NCBI RefSeq assembly: GCF_000744775.1
Contig: NZ_JQMP01000003.1
Location: 372,001-436,000, forward strand
DNA from: Thermorudis peleae
Lineage (GTDB): Bacteria > Chloroflexota > Chloroflexia > Thermomicrobiales > Thermomicrobiaceae
DNA length: 64,000 nt
Direction: 5' to 3'
Shown here piece after piece: positions 32,971-41,771 of this stretch. Each line of letters begins with the position of its first letter. Position 1 is the first letter of the stretch. The translations under genes and the position numbers were made by a program. The notes under the pieces were generated by a model that worked only from the letters and a program-made list of their open reading frames with translations, was not told the DNA's origin and made no database searches.

Positions 32971-33447
32971 TTAGTTGAGTGAACTGGCCAAGGCCTGCGG
33001 CGCGTGAACTGGGATCCGCTTGATCCGAGCTTGCTCAGCCTTCGGCAACGTCAGCGTCAAGATGCCATCAGCAAAGGTGGCCTCCGCGTGCTCCGTGTCG
33101 ACCGGCACCGGCAGCGTGAAGCTCTCAGCGAACTGACCCGTGCCAATCTCGCGGCGATACCAGGTCACCTTCTTGGCCTCGTCCTCGCTGAGGTGATAGC
33201 CATAGTGACCACGGATCGTCAGCGTGTTCTGCTCAAAGCTGACCTCCAGGTCCTCCGGCTTGGCCCCCGGTACCGCCACCTTCACCACTAAGGCCTCGCC
33301 CGTGTCATAGATGTCGGTTGCCGGCCGATAGCTCAGCACACGGCTGGCCAACGGGCGTGCTGTCCGGCCAAAGGCCTCCTCAAAAATCCGGTCCATTTCG
33401 TTCCAAAGCCGCTCCATTTCCGCAACCGGATTCCACCGCTCCAGCAT
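32971..33447 (-). CDS. Hsp20/alpha-crystallin small heat shock protein
   Basis: A 158-residue small heat shock chaperone. N-terminal 'RWNPVAEMERLWNEMDRIFEEAFG', an alpha-crystallin domain with 'PATDIYDTGEALVVKVAVPGAKPEDLEVSFEQNTLTIRG' (given in part) and the 'ADGILTLTLPKAE' strand, then the C-terminal 'IKRIPV' I-x-I/V motif needed for oligomer assembly. ATG 33447 is 9 bases after AGGAGG; ATG 33453 is possible. The longer frame to 33519 overlaps the promoter. Confidence 0.93.
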   Translation of the reverse strand: MLERWNPVAEMERLWNEMDRIFEEAFGRTARPLASRVLSYRPATDIYDTGEALVVKVAVPGAKPEDLEVSFEQNTLTIRGHYGYHLSEDEAKKVTWYRREIGTGQFAESFTLPVPVDTEHAEATFADGILTLTLPKAEQARIKRIPVHAPQALASSLN

Positions 33448-33499
33448 TGCCATCACCCTCCTTCCTGCTACAGGTTTCTCAGCAATGCTTCCGTTATAT

Positions 33500-33529
33500 A
33501 CTATACTCATCTCACACAAGTTGTGTCAA
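33500..33529 (-). promoter_or_regulatory. hsp20 promoter with overlapping palindrome
   Basis: Minus-strand TTGACA (33529-33524), 18-base spacer, TATAGT (33505-33500). A perfect 13-base palindrome ACACAAGTTGTGT (33514-33526) overlaps the -35 box and could be a heat-shock repressor site; it does not match the HspR (HAIR) or CIRCE consensus. Confidence 0.65.
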
Positions 33530-33655
33530 GAGCGTTGCGCGCTACGTTTTCCCGGCATCCTCGTAGGCGAAAAACGCAGTAAGATTCAGTGGTGGTTGGG
33601 TGGGGAGTGCCCAGAGAGGGTGCCCGTGTCCTCATGGGCTGTGTGGGGCAGAGCT

Positions 33656-34399
33656 GTGAGCAGTGCGGTTGTTGTCTCGATCCATGATGTAGCACCAGCC
33701 TACACCGCCGAGGTCGTTTGGCTGCTTCGCCAGCTCGACGCCATCGACGCCGTTCCGCGGAGCCTGCTCGTGATCCCCTACGAGCGTGGTCAGGACGACG
33801 TCCGCCAGTCAGCAGAACTTGTCGCACTCCTCCAGGAGGAGCAAGCCCGCGGCTCAGAGATTGTGCTCCATGGCTATACCCATCGTCGCGCTGGGGCGTG
33901 GCGGGGTTCGCCACTCACTATCGCCCGTGCTGCTGGCTTTGCTCGGCACGTTGCTGAATTTGCAAGCCTCGATTGGCAGGAACAGCGCGATCGGTTGCTG
34001 CGTGGTCGCCAGCTTCTTGCCGAGATCGGCTTGCAAACCAGTGTCTTCTGCCCACCAGGCTGGCTTCACACTGGCGAGTTGCCTGATCTGCTACGTGAGG
34101 TAGGGTTTCGTGCCCTCGTCGAAATGCTCTGGCTCCACGACGTGGAATGCCGTCGACGCGTTGTCACGCCGTGGTTTGGGTATATGGGCGCAGGTGTACT
34201 CAATGAAACACTGACACAACTGGGAGCGATCGCGCTCACACCGTGGCGGACGTCGGCGCGTGTCCTGTCCGTTTTCTTTCATCCGCAAGGCGCGTCGCGT
34301 TCGCGAGTTTGTGCACACACGCTCCAGATGCTGGCGCAGGTACTCGATCGTGGGGCAAGACCAATGACATATGCGCAGGTGCTCGATGTCGTGCATTGA
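33656..34399 (+). CDS. DUF2334-like polysaccharide deacetylase family protein
   Basis: About 247 residues with a deacetylase-like barrel: 'VVVSIHDVAPAYTAEV' carries the Asp (HD) motif, 'GSEIVLHGYTHRR' the HGxxH metal ligands and 'SVFCPPGWLHTGEL' the next strand, as in DUF2334/NodB relatives. The start is uncertain: GTG 33656 gives the family-length N-terminus, with GTG 33620 (GAGAGG upstream) as an alternative. It overlaps the following glycosyltransferase by 14 bases, so deacetylation and glycosylation of the same glycan or glycolipid are likely steps. Confidence 0.78.
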   Translation: MSSAVVVSIHDVAPAYTAEVVWLLRQLDAIDAVPRSLLVIPYERGQDDVRQSAELVALLQEEQARGSEIVLHGYTHRRAGAWRGSPLTIARAAGFARHVAEFASLDWQEQRDRLLRGRQLLAEIGLQTSVFCPPGWLHTGELPDLLREVGFRALVEMLWLHDVECRRRVVTPWFGYMGAGVLNETLTQLGAIALTPWRTSARVLSVFFHPQGASRSRVCAHTLQMLAQVLDRGARPMTYAQVLDVVH

Positions 34400-35207
34400 T
34401 CTTTCGATCGTCATTCCAGCGCGGAATGAGGAACGCTATATTGGCGCAGCATTGGCGTCAGTAGCGGCACAGGCCTGGCCGCTGGAGCGGCTCGAGGTCA
34501 TCGTCGTTGATAATGGCTCGACGGATCGAACAGCGGAAATCGTTCAGGAGTTTCAGCAGCAGCACCCCTCGTTGACTGTGCAACTCTTGCATGAACCACA
34601 GCGTGGTGTGAGCCGAGCGCGGAACCGTGGCCTTGCTGCTGCACGTGCACCGCTGGTGCTCTTCCTCGATGCCGATTCGCGAATGGCTCCGAGCCTCACC
34701 GCCGCGATCATCGCCTGCTGGCACCGAGGCTACGCGGCCGCAAGCATTCGCATCATCGCAGATTCACCTGACTGGCTTGACCGCGCGTACTTCGAACTCG
34801 CCGACCTTGCAAAGCGCCTCTTTCGTGTCTACACCCAGCTCTGCTACTGCGAACGAGCCCTTGCGTTGCAGGTCGGCGGATTTGACGAGCGCCTTCGCGT
34901 TTCGGAGGACTACGACTTTTTGCGGCGTGTCCAACGTGTAGGCGGGCGCCTGGCGTTCTTGAACGACAGCTGGATTGCCACCTCTCCCCGGCGGCTACGA
35001 CGCTGGCCGTTCCGCCTGGGGATGCTGGTCATGACTGTGCAGTGGCTGCTTGCGCTCTTCGGCGTTGGGCGTGACTGGCCCTACGCCAGTGTCAGCGAGG
35101 AGGCAGAGCCATGGGCGTCGACGTCTCCGTTGTCATCCCTGCCTATAACGAAGCCAACTACATCGCCCGGGCGTTGGCCTCGGTTGCGGCGCAAGCCTGG
35201 CCCGTAG
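34386..35207 (+). CDS. glycosyltransferase family 2, first of a tandem pair, with out-of-frame read-through tail
   Basis: A 273-residue GT-A glycosyltransferase: 'LSIVIPARNEERYIGAALASVAAQAWP', 'VIVVDNGSTDRTAEIV', 'RGVSRARNRGLAAARAPLVLFLDADSRM' (DxD motif DAD) and 'GGFDERLRVSEDYDFLRRV' (ED acceptor motif). It is clearly paralogous to the next gene up to 'TSPRRLRRWPFRLGMLV...GVGRDWPY'. The last 31 residues are encoded by the first 97 bases of that next gene in another frame and have no family likeness, so the natural C-terminus was probably lost by a small frame change. Confidence 0.88.
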   Translation: MSCIDLSIVIPARNEERYIGAALASVAAQAWPLERLEVIVVDNGSTDRTAEIVQEFQQQHPSLTVQLLHEPQRGVSRARNRGLAAARAPLVLFLDADSRMAPSLTAAIIACWHRGYAAASIRIIADSPDWLDRAYFELADLAKRLFRVYTQLCYCERALALQVGGFDERLRVSEDYDFLRRVQRVGGRLAFLNDSWIATSPRRLRRWPFRLGMLVMTVQWLLALFGVGRDWPYASVSEEAEPWASTSPLSSLPITKPTTSPGRWPRLRRKPGP

Positions 35208-35809
35208 ACCGGGTCGAAGCCGTCGTCGTGAATAACGGATCAACCGACGAGACGAGCCAGGTTGTCCGGCGTCTTCTCCCTACTCTCCCGATTCCCGTCC
35301 AGTTGATCGACGTTCCGTGGCGTGGACGAAGTCGAGCCAAAAACCTCGGTGCTGAGCACGCCCACGGTACGATTCTCGTCTTCCTCGATGCCGACTCAGC
35401 GCTCGCGCCACATCTTGTGCCTAGCATCGTTGCTGCGGTCCACGCTGGCTATCCGGCTGGCAGTATTGCTGTCCTTGCCGATGAAACGTCCGATCCGCTC
35501 GACCGTGCCTTCTTCCGCCTCATTGAATTTGGCAAGCGACAGTTCGCCATCTATGCCCAGATGCTCTTTTGCACGCGTGCGTGCTTCCTCTCCCATCGTG
35601 GCTTTGATGCACGTCTTGAGCTGGCTGAAGATCGCGAGTTCCTTGTCCGACTACAACGATCGGGGGTGCCACTCTGTCATCTCACGACGACCTGGATCGT
35701 CACATCACCACGGAGACTCCATCGCTGGCCACTCCATCTCGGGATGATGGCAATGTTCGCACGCTGGGCGCTCGGGCACATTGGGATCGGCCGTTCCTGG
35801 CGCTACTGA
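35111..35809 (+). CDS. glycosyltransferase family 2, second of a tandem pair
   Basis: A 232-residue GT-A enzyme with 'VSVVIPAYNEANYIARALASVAAQAWP', 'VVVNNGSTDETSQVV', 'GRSRAKNLGAEHAHGTILVFLDADSAL' and 'ELAEDREFLVRL'. It ends 'TSPRRLHRWPLHLGMMAMFARWALGHIGIGRSWRY' (in part), matching the first copy. ATG 35111 has GAGGAGG upstream and lies inside the end of the previous gene. Likely a duplicated gene acting at a neighbouring step on the same acceptor. Confidence 0.9.
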   Translation: MGVDVSVVIPAYNEANYIARALASVAAQAWPVDRVEAVVVNNGSTDETSQVVRRLLPTLPIPVQLIDVPWRGRSRAKNLGAEHAHGTILVFLDADSALAPHLVPSIVAAVHAGYPAGSIAVLADETSDPLDRAFFRLIEFGKRQFAIYAQMLFCTRACFLSHRGFDARLELAEDREFLVRLQRSGVPLCHLTTTWIVTSPRRLHRWPLHLGMMAMFARWALGHIGIGRSWRY

Positions 35810-35937
35810 CCTGGTTCAAAGAAGTACCGTGGGCGCTCATACGCCTTGGCCGTGCGGGTGGTGGCCGAGCTGTTGGCGTCCTTGCCATCTGGCTCGGTTG
35901 GGAACGGCTGACTGAATGGTGGTGGCACCCGAACGAT

Positions 35938-36477
35938 GTGCGACCTGCTGGCGTCTTTCGCTATCGTCCTGTGCGCTACCATGGCCCTCCGGTGCACTTA
36001 CAGGATGGCACCGTCGTCCGCGAGGGTGACCTGATCCTCGAACTCCACCTCAACAACCGTACGCTCTCCCGGTTGAGCGAGCGTCAGCCGTTTCGCCCTT
36101 GGCCACTCCTCGCTGAAGCGAGAGAGGACTTGCATCACCTTGCCTGCGAAATCCAACGCGGCACCCTCGGACCGATACGGGCATTGCGTGGGATCACGCT
36201 GCTTGCACGAGCAGGACGTCGACTTGGCTTTGAGGTGCAACCAGCGCCAGCCACCTGGTATACCCGGCTCCAGCGTTTCTTCTTCGTCGGGCTTCTCGCG
36301 ATTTATCACCCGCAGGGGTGGGACGTTGCCCAGCGCTTTCGCCAGCGTGGCTGGCCTGGCGTCGCCTGGATGAGCACGCACGTGCTCATTGCCCGCTATG
36401 GTGACGGCTGTGCCGAAGCGCTTCCCGTAGATTTGCCCTCACAGGCAATTGCTGCACCGTGCGAGTCTGGCAACTAG
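35938..36477 (+). CDS. YkoP-like protein of glycosyltransferase clusters (true start probably upstream)
   Basis: 179 residues from the first usable start codon (GTG 35938). 'YHGPPVHLQDGTVVREGDLILELHLNN' (in part) is the conserved core of YkoP-type proteins, which accompany deacetylase and glycosyltransferase genes. The same frame is open and protein-like upstream, with 'LAIWLGWERLTEWWWHPNDV' directly before the GTG, but contains no ATG, GTG or TTG back to the end of the glycosyltransferase. A CTG start near 35806 overlapping the previous stop, or a fusion lost by a frame change, could explain this. The 3' end overlaps the VKOR gene by 4 bases. Confidence 0.65.
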   Translation: MRPAGVFRYRPVRYHGPPVHLQDGTVVREGDLILELHLNNRTLSRLSERQPFRPWPLLAEAREDLHHLACEIQRGTLGPIRALRGITLLARAGRRLGFEVQPAPATWYTRLQRFFFVGLLAIYHPQGWDVAQRFRQRGWPGVAWMSTHVLIARYGDGCAEALPVDLPSQAIAAPCESGN

Positions 36478-36971
36478 CGCCGCGCGCTTGAAACTCGATT
36501 CGCAGCGGTCGCGTGACGTGGCGAAGATGGCGTAGCTGGGCTTGGTGTTATACCCCGCAGCAGGATCGTTCCCTCAACAAGCAAGATCGCTACTGTAATC
36601 ACGGCTGAGACCACGCACCACTGGCAAATGGCATGGATCACAAAAAGTTCAAGGTAGGTCAAATATGCCGCGTAGAGCGTGCCAGCCAGGGCAATGGCCG
36701 TATTTGCCGCAGTCAGGAGTTCAGCTCGCCGAGGCTGCCGCAGCCGTGCCAACGCCAGCATGCCCAAGACGAGATACATGCCTGCGCCGAACAACGCAAT
36801 CGGAATCCCGGCAATCTCAGCATATTGGCTCTTCTGCACAGTTCCGCAGTCACCAATGTTGCAGATCAAGAGTGATTGCCGGTAATGAACAAGCGTGAGG
36901 TATCCAGCATCAAGCAGTCCGGCAAGGGCCAGAATTGGCGTCGCAAGAAAGACCCGTGGCTGGACCGTCAT
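36474..36971 (-). CDS. vitamin K epoxide reductase (VKOR) family disulfide-forming protein
   Basis: A 165-residue four-helix membrane protein that reoxidises a DsbA-like partner using quinone. It has the outer cysteine pair in 'LLICNIGDCGTVQKSQYAEI', the helix-1 region 'GYLTLVHY', and the active-site CxxC in 'HAICQWCVVSAVI'. The gene overlaps the DsbA-like gene by 4 bases, giving a complete VKOR-DsbA oxidative folding pair. Confidence 0.92.
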   Translation of the reverse strand: MTVQPRVFLATPILALAGLLDAGYLTLVHYRQSLLICNIGDCGTVQKSQYAEIAGIPIALFGAGMYLVLGMLALARLRQPRRAELLTAANTAIALAGTLYAAYLTYLELFVIHAICQWCVVSAVITVAILLVEGTILLRGITPSPATPSSPRHATAANRVSSARR

Positions 36972-37717
36972 GACTGTGCTCCCAGCGCCTTATCCAGTGC
37001 CTTCTTGAGATCATCATAGCTAGAAATTGTGAACGGTGCGCCGTTGTTCACCGAGAACGACGGTGTGGCTTGCACCCCTTGGCTCGAGCCTTGCTTGGTC
37101 ATAGCCTGCACATCGCCTTGATGCTTATGGCTGTCGAGGCACTGATTAAACGCGTTCATGTCGAGCCCAACGACCTGAGCGATCTGCTTGAGCCGCGCTG
37201 GCGTGAACGAACCGACATTCTCGCCAAGCTGGTTTGCGTAAAGGGTTTCATGGAAGTCCCAGAACTTGCCCTGATCGAGGGCGCAGAACGCTGCCTCAGC
37301 AGCAGTCTGTGATTCCTGACCAATGAAAGCGAAATCGCGGAATTCTAGCCGGACTTTGCCAGGCCGGATGTAGTCATTGATGAGTTGTGGTAAGACGAGG
37401 TCTTCAAAGTTCTTGCAGGCCGGGCACTGATAGTCGCCCCATTCCACGAGCAACACTGGCGCATTCGGATTGCCCAGCACTCGGCCATTTTGCGGAATAC
37501 CCGTAAAATGGCCAGTTGCTGGCTGAACAGGAGCCGTCGCCTGCTCGGCCTTGGGCCGATTCAGGTAAATCAGCACTGCTGCGGCCAAGACTGCAACGAC
37601 GACAACACCGCCAATCAGCAACTGGCGGCGCCGGCGTGCAGCACGTTCCTGCTCAGCGCGTCGCTGGGCGCGGCGTGAAAGTTGTGCAGCGGTCGATTGG
37701 CGAGGTTTCGTAGCCAT
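36968..37717 (-). CDS. membrane-anchored DsbA-like thiol:disulfide oxidoreductase
   Basis: A 249-residue protein with a basic cytoplasmic start, one membrane anchor (about 33-51), and an extracytoplasmic thioredoxin fold carrying the CxxC 'DYQCPACKNFEDLVLP', 'FRDFAFIGQESQTAAEAAFCA' and a cis-Pro region 'GVQATPSFSVNN'. It introduces disulfides into exported proteins and would be recycled by the VKOR protein encoded in the same operon. ATG at 37717. Confidence 0.93.
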   Translation of the reverse strand: MATKPRQSTAAQLSRRAQRRAEQERAARRRRQLLIGGVVVVAVLAAAVLIYLNRPKAEQATAPVQPATGHFTGIPQNGRVLGNPNAPVLLVEWGDYQCPACKNFEDLVLPQLINDYIRPGKVRLEFRDFAFIGQESQTAAEAAFCALDQGKFWDFHETLYANQLGENVGSFTPARLKQIAQVVGLDMNAFNQCLDSHKHQGDVQAMTKQGSSQGVQATPSFSVNNGAPFTISSYDDLKKALDKALGAQS

Positions 37718-37890
37718 TGGTGTTCGTTCCTCCTGCTCGGGCCTTCCATTGTTGGGCTAATGGTAGCATTCAGCTGTGCTCAAGAACGATTGCCCTTGCA
37801 CCGTTCAGCCGAGCTCCGCTAGCCTCGTACCAGCGTAGCGGAAACGGTGACCCAGAATCGACAGCAACCGAAAAAGCCGAGGCGACCCAA

Positions 37891-39912
37891 ATGCCCACTG
37901 TGCAACCAGGCGTCACTATGACTGTTCCATGGCGAGCCGCCCGATGCCTTCGTGCGGTGTCGCGTCGCACCGATCATGTGCGAGCCATCGTGGATGCCTG
38001 TGCATCAGCGTATCATCCGTCGGCTGGAAGGCAAGCTGATGCACTAGCCACAAGGACATCGCTGGATATCCAGACGTTTACCGCTGGTGTGCTTGGCTTG
38101 CTCGTGGCCACAGTGGTGCTCTTCGGTGTCGAACTGACGCGCGTCTTCGTTGCCGATCTCGTCTTCGTCGTCGATCAGAGCCGTCGTACGGCACTGGCGT
38201 TGGCCACGTTCGGTACGTTTGCCTCGCCAGTGCTTGCCCCGCTCTTGGCTCGTATCCTTGGTTGGCGTCGTTTGCATGGGATTGCGCTCATCGGTCTGTG
38301 GGTGACCCGCTTGCTCGTGCAAGGCATTGCGGATCCCTTGCCCCGCGTTGTGCTGGCAGGCATCGGCCTTGTCTGCTGGGGGTGGGTCCTCATCTGGCTC
38401 CTGCGCATGCCTAACCAGGCCATCGCCTGGGGAGTCCTTGCCGGCTTGGTTGTGGATATTGGACTGCGCGCCCTCTGGCAGACAATTGATCTCCCTTGGC
38501 TCCAAGCGCCGGTTCCGCTCGCGCTGACGACCGCGCTGGTGCTCAGCAGTGCTGCTTTTGCGGTATGGGAAGAAGTGCTCTTTCCGCTCACGGCTGAACC
38601 GCAAGGACGTCAGCTGAGCCGCCTCGCAGTGATTGGCCCAGCACTGGCGATCTTCCAGATCGTCGCCGGCAATCCCGGCTTTGTCCTCGTCCATGGCGGG
38701 CGTACGCTGCCGCTGAGCGTTGCTGTGCTCGGGAGTGCAATCGCGCTCGGCTGGTGTCTCACGCTTTGGCTTGGCCGTCATTGGCTCGGCTGGGCTGCAC
38801 TCGTGCTGGTCGGCAGTTTTGGTCTTTGGCTTGCCTGGCGCAATGATCAGGGAGCAATCCTTGGCATCGTCCTTGCGATTCTCGCGTGGAGCGCGCTGCT
38901 AAGCATCGCAGTGCGAGGCAGTGACGAATCCGCAAATACACGCCTTTGGCCTGCTGCGCTCTGGATTGCAGTGGGACTGCTTGTTCACGTCGCTGGCTTG
39001 TTCTGGTACTACACCAGGACAGGCGATGGACGAGCGCTCGCGTTCATATGGGGAGTGCTGAGCCTTATTACCGCGGTCTGCTGGCCCCACGCCCCCGTTC
39101 GTCGCAACCAGTTGGCAACCCTGGGCGGTGCCGTGGTCTTGCTTCTTGCTATCGGTGTCGCCACGCTGATGACTATGCGACAGGGACCGGAAGCCGCCGT
39201 CCAGACGCCTCTCCCCTCGACCTTCAGCGTCATGACCTATAACATTCAGTCAGGCTTCGCGCGCGATCACCGCTGGAACCTTGAAGAGACCGCCCGCACA
39301 ATTGCGGCAGTCCATCCTGATGTGGTGGTCTTGCAGGAAGTCAGTCGCGGCTGGCTCGTGACAACTGGGGCTGATGATCTGCTGTGGTTGAGCAGACGCC
39401 TCGGCATGCAAGCCGTCTGGGGACCAACGTCGAGCGATGGCTTATGGGGCAACGCCATCCTGACCTCAGCGCCAATCGTGCACGTTGAACGGTTGCGGTA
39501 CCCGCAGACGCAAAACCTGCGTCGTGGCGCAGTGGCTGTGCAGGTACAAGCCCAGCATGGGACAATCTGGGTGGTTGGAACGCATCTCGACGACCCACGC
39601 AATGCCGATGCCGTCAGGCTTGCCCAAACAGCGAGCCTCCTCTCGTTCGTGGCAGATCGCCGCCCGCTCGTCCTCGCCGGCGACTTCAACGCTGATCCCG
39701 GCACACCAGTCGTCACGCACGTGCTCGCAGCTGGCCTCGTTGATACGGGGGCGTCCTTCGGCCCTGATTTCACTACGTCCTCCGATCGCCGTCGGATTGA
39801 CTACATCTTTGTTTCTCCGCCACTTCAGGTTGAGCAGGCTGGCATCGTCGATCGCTGGTCATCCGATCATCGCCCAGTCGTGGCTTGGCTGCGTCTGCCT
39901 TCAGCATCCTGA
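37891..39912 (+). CDS. multi-pass membrane protein with C-terminal endonuclease/exonuclease/phosphatase domain
   Basis: A 673-residue protein. About ten hydrophobic segments span residues 50-430, followed by an EEP domain (from about 445): 'FSVMTYNIQSGFARDH', 'VVVLQEVSRGW', 'GTHLDDPRNADAVRLAQ', 'VLAGDFNADPGTPV', 'DYIFVSP' and 'SDHRPVVAWL' supply the Asn, Glu, Asp/Asn and His of the active site. Similar fused proteins occur in Chloroflexota; substrates (lipid, nucleotide or nucleic acid) are unknown. The ATG at 37891 is preferred, as an upstream frame to 37717 runs into the dsbA-like gene promoter area. Confidence 0.83.
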   Translation: MPTVQPGVTMTVPWRAARCLRAVSRRTDHVRAIVDACASAYHPSAGRQADALATRTSLDIQTFTAGVLGLLVATVVLFGVELTRVFVADLVFVVDQSRRTALALATFGTFASPVLAPLLARILGWRRLHGIALIGLWVTRLLVQGIADPLPRVVLAGIGLVCWGWVLIWLLRMPNQAIAWGVLAGLVVDIGLRALWQTIDLPWLQAPVPLALTTALVLSSAAFAVWEEVLFPLTAEPQGRQLSRLAVIGPALAIFQIVAGNPGFVLVHGGRTLPLSVAVLGSAIALGWCLTLWLGRHWLGWAALVLVGSFGLWLAWRNDQGAILGIVLAILAWSALLSIAVRGSDESANTRLWPAALWIAVGLLVHVAGLFWYYTRTGDGRALAFIWGVLSLITAVCWPHAPVRRNQLATLGGAVVLLLAIGVATLMTMRQGPEAAVQTPLPSTFSVMTYNIQSGFARDHRWNLEETARTIAAVHPDVVVLQEVSRGWLVTTGADDLLWLSRRLGMQAVWGPTSSDGLWGNAILTSAPIVHVERLRYPQTQNLRRGAVAVQVQAQHGTIWVVGTHLDDPRNADAVRLAQTASLLSFVADRRPLVLAGDFNADPGTPVVTHVLAAGLVDTGASFGPDFTTSSDRRRIDYIFVSPPLQVEQAGIVDRWSSDHRPVVAWLRLPSAS

Positions 39913-39988
39913 AGCGAGACTGCGCATTCCTTCGGCCCTCTGGTAGGCTTGGAATGCGACGAAGTAGCTGAGAGAAGGTTGTGGCAGC

Positions 39989-40990
39989 ATGATAACCGTC
40001 ACAGAGCCGCAGCAGCAGGCTCACGGAGCAAGTGAAACCCGCCCAGTCCTGGTAATCGCTGGAGGCACCGGTCTTGTCGGACGGCATCTCATCGCGCAGG
40101 CTCGTGATCGCTACACCATTCGCGTCCTCAGTCGAAGCGGCCGGTCGCAAGATCCTGCTGTGCAGGTCGTGAGCTGGGATCCCCAAGCTGCCGCCCGTGG
40201 TGCGCCAGATGCGCTCGCCACGCTCCGTCAAGCACTTGACGGAGCAAGCGCCGTTGTCAACCTTGCCGGTGCCTCGATTGGCGAAGGCAGGCTTACCCCA
40301 CAGCAGCAACGTCGCGTGCTCCAAAGCCGCTTAGATGCAACGAATGCCCTGGTCGAGGCGTGCCTTCGCTGCACTCGCCCGCCAAGTGTGTGGGTACAAG
40401 CCTCGGCCGTCGGGTATTACGGTGACACCGGCGACCTCGAAGTTGATGAGACCTGTCCCCCACAGCCTGGCTTTTTCCTCTCCGATGTGTGTGTCGCCTG
40501 GGAACGCGCAGCGCGGCGCATTGAATCGCGCGCCGATGGTGCTGTTCGGCTTGTCATCACCCGCTTTGGCCTCGTGCTCGGCCCTGACGCTCCCGCCTGG
40601 CAGCGCCTCGTGCTGCCGCTCCGCCTCGGCGTTGCTGGTCCGTTTGGCAGTGGTCGCCAGTGGTGGCCCTGGGTCGATGTCGACGATGTTGCACGCGCTA
40701 TCTGTTTCCTCATTGAGCATCCCGATTGTCGTGACGTCTACAATGTCACTGCACCCGATCCTGTTCGCCAGATCGATTTTGTGCGTCGGGCGGCACGCCG
40801 TCTGCATCGTCCCGCGGTTATCCCAGTCCCAGCGTGGGCGCTCCGCCTCGTCCTTGGTCCGACTGCTGATCAATTGCTGCTGGTCAGCTGTCGTGCAGTG
40901 CCGCGGCGATTACGCGCAGCTGGCTTCGACTTCCTTGTCCCTCTCCTCGATACTGAACTCGATCGGTTGCTTGGCCCACGAACGAGGTAA
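39989..40990 (+). CDS. TIGR01777 family NAD(P)-binding epimerase-like protein
   Basis: A 333-residue extended short-chain dehydrogenase of the TIGR01777 (YfcH/SDR39U1) family. The N-terminus has the glycine motif 'VLVIAGGTGLVGRHL', then 'AVVNLAGASIGEGRLT', 'SRLDATNALVEA', 'VQASAVGYYGDTGD' (SAVGYYG is diagnostic), 'VITRFGLVLG' and 'WPWVDVDDVARAI'. Function of the family is not settled. DUF72 gene follows 15 bases later. Confidence 0.92.
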   Translation: MITVTEPQQQAHGASETRPVLVIAGGTGLVGRHLIAQARDRYTIRVLSRSGRSQDPAVQVVSWDPQAAARGAPDALATLRQALDGASAVVNLAGASIGEGRLTPQQQRRVLQSRLDATNALVEACLRCTRPPSVWVQASAVGYYGDTGDLEVDETCPPQPGFFLSDVCVAWERAARRIESRADGAVRLVITRFGLVLGPDAPAWQRLVLPLRLGVAGPFGSGRQWWPWVDVDDVARAICFLIEHPDCRDVYNVTAPDPVRQIDFVRRAARRLHRPAVIPVPAWALRLVLGPTADQLLLVSCRAVPRRLRAAGFDFLVPLLDTELDRLLGPRTR

Positions 40991-41005
40991 GGCTGTTGCA
41001 GCACC

Positions 41006-41749
41006 ATGGCCTGGCGCATCGGCACCTCTGGCTGGTTCTATCGCCACTGGCGTGGACGCTTCTACCCAGCTGAGCTCTCACCGCGCTCCTGGCTGTCCTA
41101 CTACGCGCAGCACTTCCGCACAACCGAAATTAACCGCAGCTTCTACCGCTTGCCGACGCGTCAGCAGTTTGCCCAGTGGGCTGCAGCAGTTGCTCACAGC
41201 CCTGGCTTCTGCTTCGCCGTCAAAGCCAGTCGGCTCATTACCCACGTGCACCGCTTGGGTGATGGTGTGGAGGCGCTTCAGCAATTGCTTGAAGCTTCAG
41301 AAGGCCTTGGGCCAGCCCGGGGCCCGCTCCTGGTGCAGCTTCCACCAAGCTTTTCGCGCGACGACGAGTGTCTCCGGCAGTTCCTCACGCGCTTACCCGC
41401 TGATCTGCCTGTGGCATTCGAGTTCCGGCACCCGAGCTGGTACACGCCTGAGGTCGTCGCCATGCTCGACCGTGCCGGATGCGCTTGTGTCCTGGCCTAC
41501 GGTGGCGCGCATCCGACACCCGAAGGATGGTCAGCATTCGGGTCGTTCGGGTATCTTCGCGTCCACAGTGGCCGCTTCGACATTGGCTTGACTGACGACG
41601 AGATTGCGTGGCTCGCCGATCGCATTGCGCACTGGCCTGGGCACAGTGCTGGGTTCGTGTACTTCAACAACGATCTTGGTGCCCATGCTATCGCTGATGC
41701 CCATCGGCTGCGGGCTCGCTTGCAGGCCATCGGCATCGATGCCATCTAA
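41006..41749 (+). CDS. DUF72 family TIM-barrel protein
   Basis: A 247-residue DUF72 (YecE-like) protein: 'RIGTSGWFYRHWRGRFYPAEL', 'LSYYAQHFRTTEINRSFYRLP', 'FCFAVKASRLITH', 'GPLLVQLPPSF' and 'VYFNNDLGAHAIADA' are family landmarks. Function not established. Directly downstream of the TIGR01777 gene and probably co-transcribed. The fluoride-riboswitch operon starts beyond its stop. Confidence 0.92.
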   Translation: MAWRIGTSGWFYRHWRGRFYPAELSPRSWLSYYAQHFRTTEINRSFYRLPTRQQFAQWAAAVAHSPGFCFAVKASRLITHVHRLGDGVEALQQLLEASEGLGPARGPLLVQLPPSFSRDDECLRQFLTRLPADLPVAFEFRHPSWYTPEVVAMLDRAGCACVLAYGGAHPTPEGWSAFGSFGYLRVHSGRFDIGLTDDEIAWLADRIAHWPGHSAGFVYFNNDLGAHAIADAHRLRARLQAIGIDAI

Positions 41750-41771
41750 ATGGCCGTGGATGCGCTCGGTA

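Noticed and set aside
33448-33519. Longer N-terminus for Hsp20
   Set aside because: It would translate the promoter -10 region and lacks a ribosome site, whereas GGAAGGAGGG precedes the inner ATG.
37891-39912. Long minus-strand frame of 245 codons at 38044-38781
   Set aside because: Antisense shadow of the membrane/EEP gene, very charged and Gln-rich, with no ribosome site.
40335-41591. 418-codon plus-strand frame crossing the TIGR01777 and DUF72 genes
   Set aside because: It overlaps two clearly recognised proteins and has a low-complexity Ser/Ala translation.
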